A DNA stretch of 64,000 nucleotides from Phialophora verrucosa (Eukaryota; Ascomycota; Eurotiomycetes; Chaetothyriales; Herpotrichiellaceae): positions 315,001 to 379,000 of the forward strand of contig MSED01000011.1 in assembly GCA_002099365.1 (NCBI GenBank), written 5' to 3'. Positions 20,599 to 30,699 of the stretch are shown here, piece after piece (position 1 is the first letter of the stretch; each line of letters starts with the position of its first letter). The notes under the pieces are model-generated. The model was not told the origin of the DNA. It ran no database searches and saw nothing but the letters and a program-made list of their open reading frames with translations. A program made the position numbers and the translations under genes.

Positions 20599-21391
20599 AT
20601 GGCCGACCTCATCTCTCCCAGTGAGATCATACGGCGCCACATACAAGGCACTCTCGGTCCTCTTCTGAGTGATCCCGCGAGTGGCAACAAAGTCGTCCGA
20701 TTGACTGACGACCTGGTCGTCAGGGCTGGCTTTCTCCTGAGTGAGCATGAAACCCGCAACCAGATCAAGGCACGCGAGATCCTCGACCCTCGGATCGTCC
20801 GCGTGCCAAAAGTATATCAGTACTTTCGGGACTCCGATCGACACGGCTACATCATCATGGAGTACATGAAAGGAGAACAGAAGAAGTCCATCAGCGAACC
20901 CACCGAGATCCACCAAATGTCTCTTGTCTTGCAGCACTTCGCCACCAAGACGTCTCAGAAGCCTGGTCCACTCGCAGCAGGACCTTCATGCGCCTGGCTC
21001 TTTGGCGACTACGACTGGCCGGTATTGACATCGCTGGAAGATCTCGAAGCTTGGTACCGCCGGCGGCTGCTCTCCTCCAGCGAGTCCCTCTCGTTCCACG
21101 GCTTGCTCTCTTGTTTTTTGTCACCTCGACCTGTTCCCTCGAAACATTCTCTGGCTGGATGGCCAACCACCATGTGTGCTTGACTGGCAATCTGCCGGCT
21201 TCTATCCACGTCTGTTCGAGAGATGTTCGCAACTCATCACACAGCTGCCGGAGAAGAATCCAGTCATCCTTGACCAATCTCTATCTCCGTTCGAGGATTC
21301 CCAGGTGACTCTCGTCTGCCAGGCGTGGTGGAACAACGTGAAATACAGCTTGTACGACGCCCATCGGGCCTTTCAGTATAGAAACGACTGA
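20599..21391 (+). pseudogene. fungal APH-type kinase-like protein with a frameshift
   Basis: From the ATG at 20,599 the frame reads MADLISPSEIIRRH, then a nucleotide-binding lobe with IIMEYMKGEQ as the hinge. After about 21,100 the homology continues in the next frame: CHLDLFPRNIL (catalytic loop, Asp and Asn present), VLDWQSAGFYPRLFE (metal-binding Asp) and a C-terminal helix region ending YDAHRAFQYRND at 21,391. One extra base in the TTTTTT run at about 21,111 explains the shift; with five T the two parts join as LLSCFCHLDL. This is the aminoglycoside-phosphotransferase-like family common in filamentous fungi, of unknown substrate. It is either a recent pseudogene or a sequencing error in the homopolymer. 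Confidence 0.75.
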
Positions 21392-21494
21392 CACTCGCTA
21401 GTACAACCCGAACCCCACAGGAGGTCCACATCCAAATTGATCCATCCGAATTACCGCCTCTTCACTGTCCGCTCCCGGATCAGGAACACATCGC

Positions 21495-22067
21495 CTAGCT
21501 ACTCTCGTCTCCAGAGTAGAATGTTCCTTGCACCATATTCAGCGGCGTTCGGGGGTTCGTTTCGTGGTATCGGTAGAGCAGGTTGGGCCAAAGGTCAGCA
21601 GCAGCTCCATCCGCAATCCATTTCTTGCCTGCCCGGTCCACCATCATCACCCATCTCCGCTCAAGTCAGCATTTTCTTCCCAGATTTCAGAGCAGAGAGA
21701 CGGAAAATTACACCCAGTACCTACATCCAGATCCTTCATCGGACATGTCATATCTCTGACGGTTCGCGTCATAGAGAAGGTGTGCAATATCACATACTCG
21801 GACCTGTCCCACGACGGGAAAATCCCAATGGCCGATCGCAGAAGCTGTCAAGATGTATCCGTGCTGTGTCCATTCCAGGGTCCTGTTCACGTGGCCCGGG
21901 TCTGCTCTCATGTTGATTCTGATGGAAAGTTCATCAGAGAGGATGAGATAGATGGTCCAGTGATTGTCACTAGTCGTGGGACCTGCGGCTCCCGTCGTAT
22001 GCACCACGACTCGAATGGTCTGTGCAAGACGCGTGTCAGCTAAGATGGATTGTGTCGAAAGATGCAT
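21495..22067 (-). CDS. DUF7770-like fungal protein (one intron, 171 aa)
   Basis: Exon 1 is 22,067-21,712 and exon 2 is 21,654-21,495, with a 57-bp intron (GTAATT...GCTGACTTGAGCGGAG). Exon 1 encodes IRVVVHTTGAAGP, NHWTIYLILSD, SIRINMRA and MSDEGSGCRYWV. Exon 2 completes it with ADLWPNLLYRYHE and MVQGTFYSGDESS. These blocks in this order fit the fungal DUF7770 family as I remember it. The gene looks intact. It is convergent with the kinase-like pseudogene, with about 100 bases between the two stops. Function is unknown. Confidence 0.7.
21655..21711 (-). other. intron of the DUF7770-like gene
   Basis: It is 57 bp with donor GTAATT, branch-like CTGAC and acceptor GAG. Splicing restores the frame to the conserved C-terminal WPNLLYRY...GTFY block; unspliced, the frame stops right after GCRYWV. 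Confidence 0.6.
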
Positions 22068-22219
22068 CGTGTCCGATAATTCACACGAGCAACAATCACA
22101 TTCATCGAGTCATGTCCAGCCAGCGAGCACTGTATCGGGTTCCAAGTTTGCAAGGCAGCAACAGACGTGCAGCACAGCAAGCATCACATTTGGCAGGATC
22201 AAGCACTAACGACAAGTAG

Positions 22220-22660
22220 GATTAGGCGGCACGGGGACCGCAACGGAAGCGTGAGGGGCGGCAATGGGGAACATTAGCGGGCACCAAGGAGACTGTTTGG
22301 GGCAGCAATTGGAGCTGCTCGACGCCTAGCAACGCCTGAGCGGCGGCCAAACAGCACCCGGCCAAACAGCGCTCGGCCAAACAGTGGTGTCGTGCGGCCA
22401 GAGTTCGGACGAGCTCGCTTCAATCTCGGACAACAACACCACCACCGCCACGACACCACCACCGCCACGACACCACCACCGCCACGACAACACCAAGCAG
22501 CCACAACCCAACCAGCCACAACACCAAGCAGCCACAACACCAAGCAGCCACAACACTAAGCAGCCACAACACCAAGCAGCCACAACACCAAGCAGCCACA
22601 ACACAAAGCAGCAACAACACAGCAACGGAAGCGTGAGGGGCAGCAATGGAGAACATTACA
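22220..22660. repeat. duplicated segment around a 16-bp minisatellite
   Basis: Bases 22,240-22,320 and 22,620-22,700 are near copies (GCAACGGAAGCGTGAGGGGC and GGCAGCAATGG). Between them, 22,490-22,615 is AAGCAGCCACAACACC repeated about seven times, preceded by ACCACCACCGCCACGAC units. The stretch GGACAACAACACCACC also matches the flank of the GGAAACAGT array near 20,475. Confidence 0.75.
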
Positions 22661-22699
22661 TTAGGCGACACCTACGAGACTGTTATGGGCAGCAATGGG

Positions 22700-23480
22700 T
22701 GCCTGCCCGACACCCAGCTACCCCTCATGATGCCTAACGGAGACGCTTCTTCCCCCACTGGAGGGCCCGACCTGGTGCCTTCACGTACTGAGTACAAGGC
22801 CTCTTCGGCAGCTGGGTCGCCCACCGATACCCCCCGCCTCACTGACCTAGGCCTCTTTGACACCTGGATCGCCCACGGATGCCCTCCCCCCTCGCCGAGC
22901 CAGGCCTCTTCGACAGCTAGGTCGCCAAACGATGTGCCCCACCCCTCATTGAGCCAGGGCTGTTAGGCATCTGGGTCGCCTAACCGCGGGCCTACACTCC
23001 CTGAGCCAGGCCTCTTCCGCACCTGGGTCGCCCACCGCTGCCCATCACCTACCCACCATCCCCTCAGGGTGTTCGAACGCTTCTTTCCGCCACTCGACCG
23101 GCCCGGTCGGATGGACGCACTGCTGGTCTCCTGGTCGACCGGTCCTGTCCGGATGGGTCTGGTGCAACAGAGTACGCTTTTGCAAGCATACCTTCTCCAT
23201 TGCAAGTTCCCTTAGGCCTTGCATCGACGCCCTGCGATGCCCATGATGCCTCACTGGACGCCTTTCATCATGCCCTGTAGCCCTTTGCAAGCACATCTTC
23301 CTCCTTGCAAGGTATCTTTTGCCTTTCGCCGACGCCTTGCGATGCCCATGATTCCTCACTGGTCGCATCCTCTTCCGCTTACAGTGACTGGCCTAGACTG
23401 GGACGCCTTGGGGTTTGCAAGCGAGTGTGGCTGGGCGTCGCATCCCAGGGCACGGTAGGGGCATTGGGGAAGAGGCGTGA
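22700..23480. repeat. degenerate tandem array, units of about 60 and 110 bp
   Basis: Bases 22,780-23,060 repeat GAGCCAGGCCTCTTCGACA...CTGGGTCGCCCACCGATG about five times with heavy drift. Bases 23,205-23,370 repeat CGACGCC(T/C)TGCGATGCCCATGAT followed by CCTCACTGG. A plus frame (22,646-22,966) simply translates the repeat (ASST, GSPTD). Confidence 0.7.
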
Positions 23481-24095
23481 GGGCTCCAGGGCGTCCAACT
23501 GGGTGAGAGCATAATCACATTAGGCATCACAGGGCAGCGAGTTGGGGGCACAAGGCCTTGCGGGTGAGGATCGCGGGGAGTCCAAACTTTGGCTGTGGTG
23601 CGGGGAGGGGGCACCATCAGGGCCGTTTAGGCCTTGACACGCTGACCGACGCCCTAGAACCGCCCCCCAGAACGCCCTGGTCATCTTCCCCCCCCCAAAG
23701 GAAGGGTCGAGCAGGAATAGGCTTCCTCACTCCGGGCATCAAAAGGCACCATGGCGCACCCAACGCTGTCGCTGATGGGCTTTGTCCCAGCCTCTCCGAC
23801 GTATCCTTCACGGCTGTTGCTGCCCGACACTGCCCATCGCCGGGTCCAATCCGAATCCTAGCATTGCAGTTGTTGCTGTCGAACGCTCTAGCCAATCTGA
23901 TGCGCCCTTCCTCCTCCCTGTCCTGTGTTGCTGCCCACCGCTAATCCAGTTCTGTCGAGCGGGAAGAAGCAATCACACTGAGAGTCTAGTCCTGCAAAGG
24001 GCAGGTAGTTGGAGAAGAGCCGTCAAATCATGGCCAGGGTATCAAGTGAGGCAGCACATGCAAGCTGGATGAGAGAGCGTCCAATCCAGCCCCTG
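23481..24095. other. no recognisable gene
   Basis: It is GC-rich with a CCCCCCCC run at 23,687. The fragment CTTGCAAAGGGCAGGT(A/G)G(T/C)TGGAGA occurs at 23,990 and 24,150, marking the start of the next degenerate array. Confidence 0.35.
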
Positions 24096-24700
24096 TCCGC
24101 ACTGGGCATCACTTGTCAGTGAGGCAGAGACCTGTGTGCTGGAGTCTAGTTCTTGCAAAGGGCAGGTGGCTGGAGAGGACCTGTCAATCATAGCCAGGGA
24201 ATCAAGTGAGGCGGCACATGCTTGCGGGAGGAGAGAGCGTCGTGTGTCACGTACGGTATTGGGAATACGGACAACGATGCCCACAAGCATTGGGTACAAA
24301 GCAGGGCGTCCAATCAGTCCAGGCGAGGGGATGGGCTCTGAGACCGTGCAAGCGAGAGCAGGCAACCAATTCGGGGCAGTCGAGCAACTGTCACAATGAC
24401 AGGCCTTTGTTGCTTGCAAGCGAGGCCGGGATTCCAATTCGGGGCAGTCGAGCAAGAGAAGAGGGGGACGGCACAAAGGACAGGCGCTCGAGGCTTGCAG
24501 GCGAGAGAGGGCTTCCAATTCGGGGCAGTCGAGCAAGAGAAGAGTGCATGTCACAAAGAACTTGGGCAGGGAGGACGCCTTGCAGTGAGCAAAAGGCAGG
24601 CCTGGGGATGTCACAATGGACAGGCCCCCCGATACTTGCAAGCGAGGCCGGGGTTCCAATTCGGGGCAGTCGAGCAGAAAAATAGGAGGCATGTCACAAA
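24096..24700. repeat. degenerate tandem array, unit about 85-100 bp
   Basis: CTTGCAAGCGAGGCCGG(G/A)(A/G)TTCCAATTCGGGGCAGTCGAGCA recurs at about 24,340, 24,413, 24,495 and 24,635, separated by GAAGAG...CACAAAG spacers. On the other strand this reads LLLLDCPELE several times, which is not evidence for a protein. Confidence 0.8.
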
Positions 24701-25390
24701 GGACTTGGGGGGCTCGGGGGATGGGAGCATTGCTGTGTCGAGGCCCAATACGGTGCGGCCAACAGTCTGATCCTTTGTGCTCTGTTTGCTGACCTCTTGA
24801 TGCAATGCAGCCAATCCTGTCCTTACCAAAGATGGCATGTTCAAACTGCCAGATGTGGAAGGATCCCCATTGCCAAATACAGTGCGGCCTCACTGTCCTT
24901 GGTGCCCAATGCAAAGCTGCTTGATAAGCTGCCCGTTGTGCCGTCCAATCCGATGTCTGGAGCTGCGACTGTCACATCCGCTGAACTGCGTCGATGGCCG
25001 CCAAAAGCAATCAAAACTGTGATGGGGGTTGGCGTTGTCCTTGCAGCCCGATGTAGGGCTCCTCTCCTTTTGCAACTTTGAGTTTTGCCGCGCCAGACTG
25101 CCAGAACTTGCCTATGTCAAGGCCTGCATCGCAGACACGAAGGTAGACCCCGAGATCAACAGCGCAAGGCCAACGTAGTCCTGCAGGAGGGAGGGCGAGG
25201 AGACAACAGGGTGCAAAAGTTCCTCGCGCATGCAGCAAGGAGAGAGCAGGGGGATGTGGGTTTTGGCGAAAGTTGACGACTGGCCAGAAATCCATGCGAC
25301 GTGCAGGAATCGAAGCGATGCTCAGAGGCTGGGCGGGATGAGGGAAATTATCACCCTTCTAGGTAAGTGATCGGCACCCAACCTCCTCGC
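24701..25390. other. no recognisable gene
   Basis: There are only short frames. The sequence keeps the ATTGCCAAATACAGTGCGGCC and GTGCGGCCAACAGTCTGATCC phrases of the neighbouring array, so it may be its decayed continuation. Confidence 0.35.
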
Positions 25391-25424
25391 CCGCCTCACT
25401 TTGCAATCCTGGCCATCTCTCATG

Positions 25425-25595
25425 CCTCTTTGCAGTCATGCATCTTTGCAGTCTCTCATGCATCTTTTGGAATCCTGGTCATACCCCATGCATCTTGCAG
25501 TCCCCGATGCATCTTTTGCAATCCTGGTCATCCCCCATGCATCTTTTGCAATGCAACCTCGTATCTCCCCATGCATCTTTCACATGCAAGCTCCA
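25425..25595. repeat. degenerate array of CATGCATCTTTTGCAATCCTGG
   Basis: CCCCATGCATCTTTTGCAAT and variants with TTTGCAGTC occur about six times. Bases 25,600-25,980 after it show nothing recognisable. Confidence 0.7.
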
Positions 25596-25994
25596 TGGCA
25601 TTTCCAAAGGCAAAGTGAGGCGAGAGATGCAGCTGTCATTGTGATTTCACACACCCGACCAATCACTCGACATTTTCACAACTCGCATCACAGACAATTG
25701 ACATCTGCAGCAGTCTTCTTGGCGAGAAGCATCGACAAACACCATCCCCGGTCTCGCTTACACTGCAAGTTTGACAAATTGTCTGCAGGCAGCAACAAAC
25801 AACATCTCCGGAAAAGAGAGCTATCGACTACAACCTCCAAGCCAATAAACGTTTGACTTTGTGATCATCTGGAAATATTCGAATACATCACGACTTGAGA
25901 CTTCCAGTTGACATCTGCAGCCACCGTACAGACATCACCCCCAACGAAAATCAACCTCAGCCAGGTTGCAGTCTCCCTGTACACGTCATTCAAC

Positions 25995-26640
25995 AAATCG
26001 ACCCCCAGCAAACATGGAGCCAGCAGACATCGACCCAGCAAACATCGAGGCAGCAGACATCCCCCCAGCAGACTTCGACCCAGCAGTCACCAAACATTGA
26101 CCCAGCAAACAGCAATCAGCAAACAGCAAACATCGACCCAGCAAACAAACATCAAACAGGAGACAGCAGACAGATGTTTGCTGGGTCGATACTTCATCGT
26201 CAAACAGCAAACATCTACTCAGCACCCAGCAGACATGGAGCCAACTGCAGACAGATGTTTGCTTGGTCGATGTTCGATCGTCAAACAGCAAACATCGACT
26301 CAGCAACCATCGAACATCGACACAGCAGACATCGACCAAGCAGGCTGATGTTTGCTGGGTCGATGCTTCATGTTCAAACAGCAAACATCGACTCAGCACC
26401 CAGCAGACATTGGGCCCCCGGCAGACCGATGTTTGCTGGGTCGATGCTTCATCAAACTGCAAACACCTACTCAGCACCCAGCCAACACCCAGCCAACACC
26501 CAGCCAACACCCCGCAGCAAGCCTAGCAAACATCGACCCAGCAAACATCGACCCAGCAAACATCGACCCAGCAAACATCGACCCAGCAAACATTAACCAG
26601 CAAACAGGCCGCAGCAACCACGCAGCAAACACCCCGGAAC
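25995..26640. repeat. minisatellite of CAGCAAACATCGACC
   Basis: A 15-bp unit (AGCAAACATCGACCC) dominates more than 600 bases. Segments of its complement, such as GATGTTTGCTGGGTCGATG, are embedded at 26,172, 26,252, 26,347 and 26,428, giving local inverted repeats of about 20 bases. The plus frame reads QQTSTQQTS but is only a translation of the repeat. Confidence 0.9.
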
Positions 26641-26689
26641 AAACACATAGCCAGTAACCCGCAGCAAGCCGCCCAGCAAGCAGCAAACA

Positions 26690-26845
26690 CCCGGCCCCAA
26701 GCCTATTAGCAGACACCCCGACCAGCAAACCTCAAGCCTAGCAAACACCCAGCCCCAAGCCTAGCAGACACCCCGACCAGCAAACCTCAAGCCTAGCAAA
26801 CACCCAGCCCCAAGCCTAGCAGACACCCCGACCAGCAATCATCAA
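26690..26845. repeat. tandem repeat, about 61-bp unit
   Basis: AGCAGACACCCCGACCAGCAA then CCTCAAGCCTAGCAAACACC then CAGCCCCAAGCCT occurs two and a half times. Confidence 0.9.
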
Positions 26846-26867
26846 GCCAGCAAACATCCACCCCAGC

Positions 26868-27010
26868 TCTCCCTCTCTCCCCTTCTCTCTCCCTCTCTCT
26901 CTCTCCTCTCCCTCTCTCCCTCTGGCTCTCTTCCCCTCGCTCCCTCTCTCTCTCTCCCCTCCCCCCCTTCTCTCCCTCTCTCTCCCCTCCCCCTTCTCTC
27001 TCTCTCTACT
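26868..27010. repeat. polypyrimidine CT tract
   Basis: About 140 bases are almost entirely CTCTCTCCCTC. Such a tract can form a triplex or act as a pyrimidine-rich leader. A frame without clear function begins just after it. Confidence 0.9.
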
Positions 27011-27560
27011 ATGCCTTCACCCCGATTCAGTACGGCCCAATCCGTGGTCGACGCATCGTCGACATCCGCCTGCGGAAAACATCGAGGCCGTTGCCACCCC
27101 GCCGCCGAAGGACCTACCCCCGCCGAAGGACCTACCCCCAACCACGGTCGTCCGTCGTCCGAATGCCCTATGCTGGCTGCCCTACGAACATACCGCAAGA
27201 AGAGCCGGCCGTTCTCGGACTCTCAGAGCAGTTGGCACAATACAAAAGAGCTAGGCGTTGCATACCAGACACAGGGGAACACCGGGGAACACGAGCTTAT
27301 AGCTGCGTCTACAAGCGTCAACTGCGTCAGGGATACAGGTCCTGGCGCAGTCACCCTCCCACTCACCGGAATCCATATCTGGGAAGACCCAAAAGGCCGG
27401 CTGCCTTGGACACTCTACTCGACGGAAGGGTGAAGCTTCACGATGGACGGTGCAGTACTGGGCTGTGACCGGCTTGCGCATTGGGGGTTGGTTGTCGTCG
27501 CCATTCCTACTTGCAGTAGATCCATTCGCCTTTGGGTCGCCTCTTGCTTCCAAACTCATC
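27011..27560 (+). other. unassigned open frames
   Basis: The plus frame to 27,468 is basic (PPRRRRTYPRRR, then RMPYAGCPTN and LGLSEQLAQYKRARR). It has no recognised domain, and a frame two bases away is also open. A duplicated CCGCCGAAGGACCTACCCC lies at 27,100-27,135. Confidence 0.2.
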
Positions 27561-27571
27561 ATTTCACCAAT

Positions 27572-27688
27572 CCGACGAGTGCTGGCACCTTGGGCACCTT
27601 AACATTTCCGTCCAGAACCTCAAACCAAGGCCCTGGGCGGAGGAGTTTAGGTGCCTCGAGTGCCAACGTTCGTTGTATTGGAGTAATG
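27572..27688. repeat. imperfect palindrome, arms about 57 bp
   Basis: The left arm runs CCAATCCGACGAGTGCTGGC...CTCAAAC. The right arm reads, on the other strand, CCAATACAACGAACGTTGGC...TTGGTTT. About three quarters of positions pair. The whole could fold as one long hairpin. It may be a foldback element or a MITE-like insertion. Confidence 0.6.
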
Positions 27689-27856
27689 ATGGGCATGGTA
27701 AGTTTCGCGCAGAAGCACGCCAAAGTCGTAGCGTGAACTCTAACATCAGCGTCCAGATGGTTTCGGATCGGGAGAAGCCGCCGATCTCCATCTCCATCTC
27801 TCCCGAGGAAATCCGAAAACCATATCTCGTTGGCGTTGGACCGGGCCCAACTCTAA

Positions 27857-27992
27857 ACTGATCTAGATGCCCTTGATCTTGATCTAGATGCCCTTGATCT
27901 TGATCTAGATGCCCTTGATCTTGATCTAGATGCCCTTGATCTTGATCTAGATGCCCTTGATCTTGATCTAGATGCCCTTGATCTTGACCTAG
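27857..27992. repeat. minisatellite, 21-bp unit
   Basis: GATCTAGATGCCCTTGATCTT is repeated about six and a half times almost without variation, so it is young. Confidence 0.95.
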
Positions 27993-28006
27993 ATCTGCCC
28001 GGCCTC

Positions 28007-28054
28007 GACTGGACTGGACTGGACTGGACTGGACTGGACTGGACTGGACTGGAC
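28007..28054. repeat. GGACT pentamer array
   Basis: GGACT is repeated nine times without error, about 15 bases after the 21-bp array. Confidence 0.95.
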
Positions 28055-29340
28055 GTGAACCTTCCTCTTGCTGTGAATCGCTGTGCCGCGCGTAGGTACA
28101 CTCGCCCTCGTGGAGTCTTGTGTTGTTGTGTCGTCGGGCCATTCTCGTCAAATGCGGAACTGCAGGTCGTGGCTACGCCCATCCTCCACACCGAGGGTGT
28201 TGTGCCGTCACGTCATGCTGCCATGCTCGCGGACATGGGACAACTTGAGATTTCACGCTCTGCTGTGCTGTGCTGTGCTGGGCGCTAACCTGTGCTATTA
28301 TGTGGCTGCTGTGCTCGCCGTGCGTGCTATGCTGTGCTATGCTGCTGTGGTACGCTGTGCTGAAGGGGAAGGGGTATCTCTTCTCTTCTTGAATCCCGTT
28401 CAAGTTCATCCCAAGGCCAATCCAGCTCAGTTCCCCGATCCGTGTCCATGCCATGCCATGCCATACCTTGACACCGTGACACCTCGCTTTCCTGTCGTGT
28501 CAAACCCATGCCATGATTCTATGCTCCATGCTTTCTTGCTTTCATGCTTCCACCACTATGCCATGCCTCTATGTCTCCATGCTTTCACGGCTCCCGTCAA
28601 TACCCTGCCATGTTGAAAATCCATCAACGCGCCTGAAAACATTCCTTCCTTCCATGCATTTCCTTCTTGCTCAACGTCCGATGCCCATTCCCCATGTATG
28701 CCCATACCAAGTTGCTGCAGTTTGCCGAGCAGATGGCTTGATCGCCTGCTTGCTTTGCCTGCCTGCGAAATGTTGCCGTACCGAAAGGAAAGAAAAGCAC
28801 AACCTTTTTTTTCGTTCCCGCTCCTTCACTCGGTTGAGTGAGCGAGGGAGTTGGTTGTTTCGTAGATTTTTCCAAGTGTTTTTGGGGGGCGCATTTGTCT
28901 TGTGGACTTTTCCATGTGTTTTTCTGTGCCATTGGCTTTTTTTTTGGTGAACCCTTCTCATCACAGCGTGCTGCGAAAGCGCGCCAGGCTAGCCTCTGTC
29001 GTTCGTTCGTGGTGCGGGGGCGTAATCGAGGGCGGCGGCATCGGCGGAGCTCGCAATGCCCGTTGAGGGGAAAGCGCAACCGCGAAGTTCTGAACATTTG
29101 AAAAGGAAAGATGAGAAACGATGCAAGAGAGCACACCAATTCGCCGAAGCAAGCGGCACAATCGCCTGGTCTGTGACTCGATCGTTTTCAAGTCGACAAC
29201 TGTCGTGTGTGAATGTGTGTGTAAGAGAGAGAGCGCGGCGTTGTTTTTTGTTGTGGGTGCTGAAAAAAAATTTCCATCTCCGAGGCAGAAGTGAAGTGAA
29301 CGACCGGTGAGGGAGGAGGTGTTCGCACTGCGCTCATGGC
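28055..29340. other. 3' flank of MAT1-2-1; no supported gene
   Basis: Bases 28,255-28,370 are rich in TGTGCTGTGCTG. Bases 28,440-28,610 repeat CCATGCCATGC and CTCCATGCTTTC. Bases 28,800-28,960 are T-rich. A minus frame (28,624-29,139) is open but shows no motif and contains poly-Lys and poly-Ser translated from the T-rich part. Confidence 0.35.
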
Positions 29341-30676
29341 TCACTCGAACAAGGCAAGAAGTTGGTTCATCTCGACTTGGAACTGAGCACGGTCGTCTTC
29401 GCTTTCGAAGTTGAGGATCTCGAAAGGTGCCTCGTCGATGGTGTCGTGGACAAGTCTTGCGTCGGCTTCGATGGTGTCCCAGTCCACGAGTGTGCTCATG
29501 AACTCGTCGCTGGCCACGGTGCTGTCGTCGTGTTCCGTGCGGACATCGCTGTAGGTGCTTTTGCTGAAATTGATGTGCTCTGATGCGTCTCGCGGCTCGT
29601 AGCGCGCGGATTTGATGGTGTAGTCTTGCTCGACTCCGCTATGTCCCGCTGGGAAGATGATCGACATGTCGTCTGTCTTGTGGTTCTTTCTGAGGCGGCT
29701 TGGATAGCTCGAACCACGCTCGTTGACCAAACAAGTGTTGGTAGAAATCGGCTCGTTCCCTTCGAAGAAGAGAGTCACTTCGTGAGGACGGTTCATGCGA
29801 GCTGAACGAGCGGTGTTGTTAAGGTCTGAAATGTCCGTCATCTCAACATCTGAGTTGCTTGCAGACTCTTGCGAAGCTTGAAGCTTGGACAACTTTCGAG
29901 CGGTCATGCGACGCTTTTTCTCAGACGGTTTGCGAGGCGCATATTGGTAGCCAGGATTTTCGAGAGCGTGTTGCTTCTTGACTTGGGCAGCCTTTGCTTT
30001 CCACTCGTTCTTGACTTCTTCTGACTCTGATTTCCACTGCTTTCCGAGCATGACCGAGATGTCATTGTTTGCCAATTCTGGTAGGGACTGGAGTAGGATT
30101 GGGTGGTAGTAGGTACGGTAGAGAATAAAGGCATTTGGTGGGCGAGTGACTTTGGACTTTTTGCCAGGTTGTCGAAGCTTGGTGTCGGCTTTTTTCCCTT
30201 GGAAGGAAGATTGCGTGGCAATGGGAGTTTCTGCTACGTCGGGGCTCGAGGCAGAAATCTGAGATTGAGGTGACTCCGTGCTGCTGGTGGCGGCTGAATC
30301 GACCGCAATAGCCGGGAGTTCATGAGCTTGACGAATGCGCAAGACTTTGGCAGAATGATCGAGATAGTCTGTGGTTGGAGTATTGCCAAAGTGCTCACTG
30401 CTTTTGTCAGTAGGAGATCAACAGCAATGAGGAAGGATCTTACCTCAATCGGCGCTTCAGATCTTCCACATTGTCTTTGCTGAGCTTGACTGCCATGAAC
30501 ATGGGAATGACCAGTTCATTGTTGTTGGACGGAAAGGAAGCGACAGCCATCTGCCAAATGACATCGATCTGAGTCTTCGGCAAGCCACCAGGGACTTGGA
30601 TTGAGATTTCTCTTGCATCAGCAAGGTATTCGGACACACTGTCCATCTTGAAGAAGTTCTGTTTCGATGTCAACAT
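29341..30676 (-). CDS. MAT1-2-1: MAT1-2-1 mating-type HMG-box protein (one intron, 429 aa)
   Basis: Exon 1 is 30,676-30,444 and exon 2 is 30,397-29,341, joined across a 46-bp intron (GTAAGATCC...AAAAGCAG). The HMG box spans about residues 163-241: RPPNAFILYRTYYHP, then NNDISVMLGKQWKSES, then NPGYQYAPRKPSEKKRR. That signature is the MATA-type HMG box of fungal mating proteins, which binds the minor groove and switches on mating-type-a or MAT1-2 genes in the nucleus. The N-terminal part (ISIQVPGGLPKTQIDVIWQM) fits the conserved upstream region of MAT1-2-1. The C-terminus is acidic and ends LLALFE. The ATG at 30,676 is the first in frame; Met11 is an alternative start. The usual intron inside the HMG box is absent, which is unusual. 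A non-mating HMG paralogue is the main alternative. Confidence 0.82.
30398..30443 (-). other. MAT1-2-1: intron of MAT1-2-1, upstream of the HMG box
   Basis: It is 46 bp with donor GTAAGA, branch-like CTACTGAC and acceptor AAAGCAG. It splits the codon for Ser78. Without it exon 1 stops one codon later. Confidence 0.75.
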
Positions 30677-30699
30677 GGCTCGAAGAAATGAAAGGCAGC

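Noticed and set aside
24042..24914. A 290-codon minus-strand frame with repeated LLLLDCPELE
   Set aside because: It only translates the degenerate tandem array and has different phases in successive units.
25995..26640. CRISPR-like array
   Set aside because: Units are contiguous without unique spacers, and the genome is eukaryotic.
25895..26657. A glutamine/threonine-rich protein (QQTSTQQTS)
   Set aside because: The frame exists only because the 15-bp unit is a multiple of three; inverted units change its composition at random.
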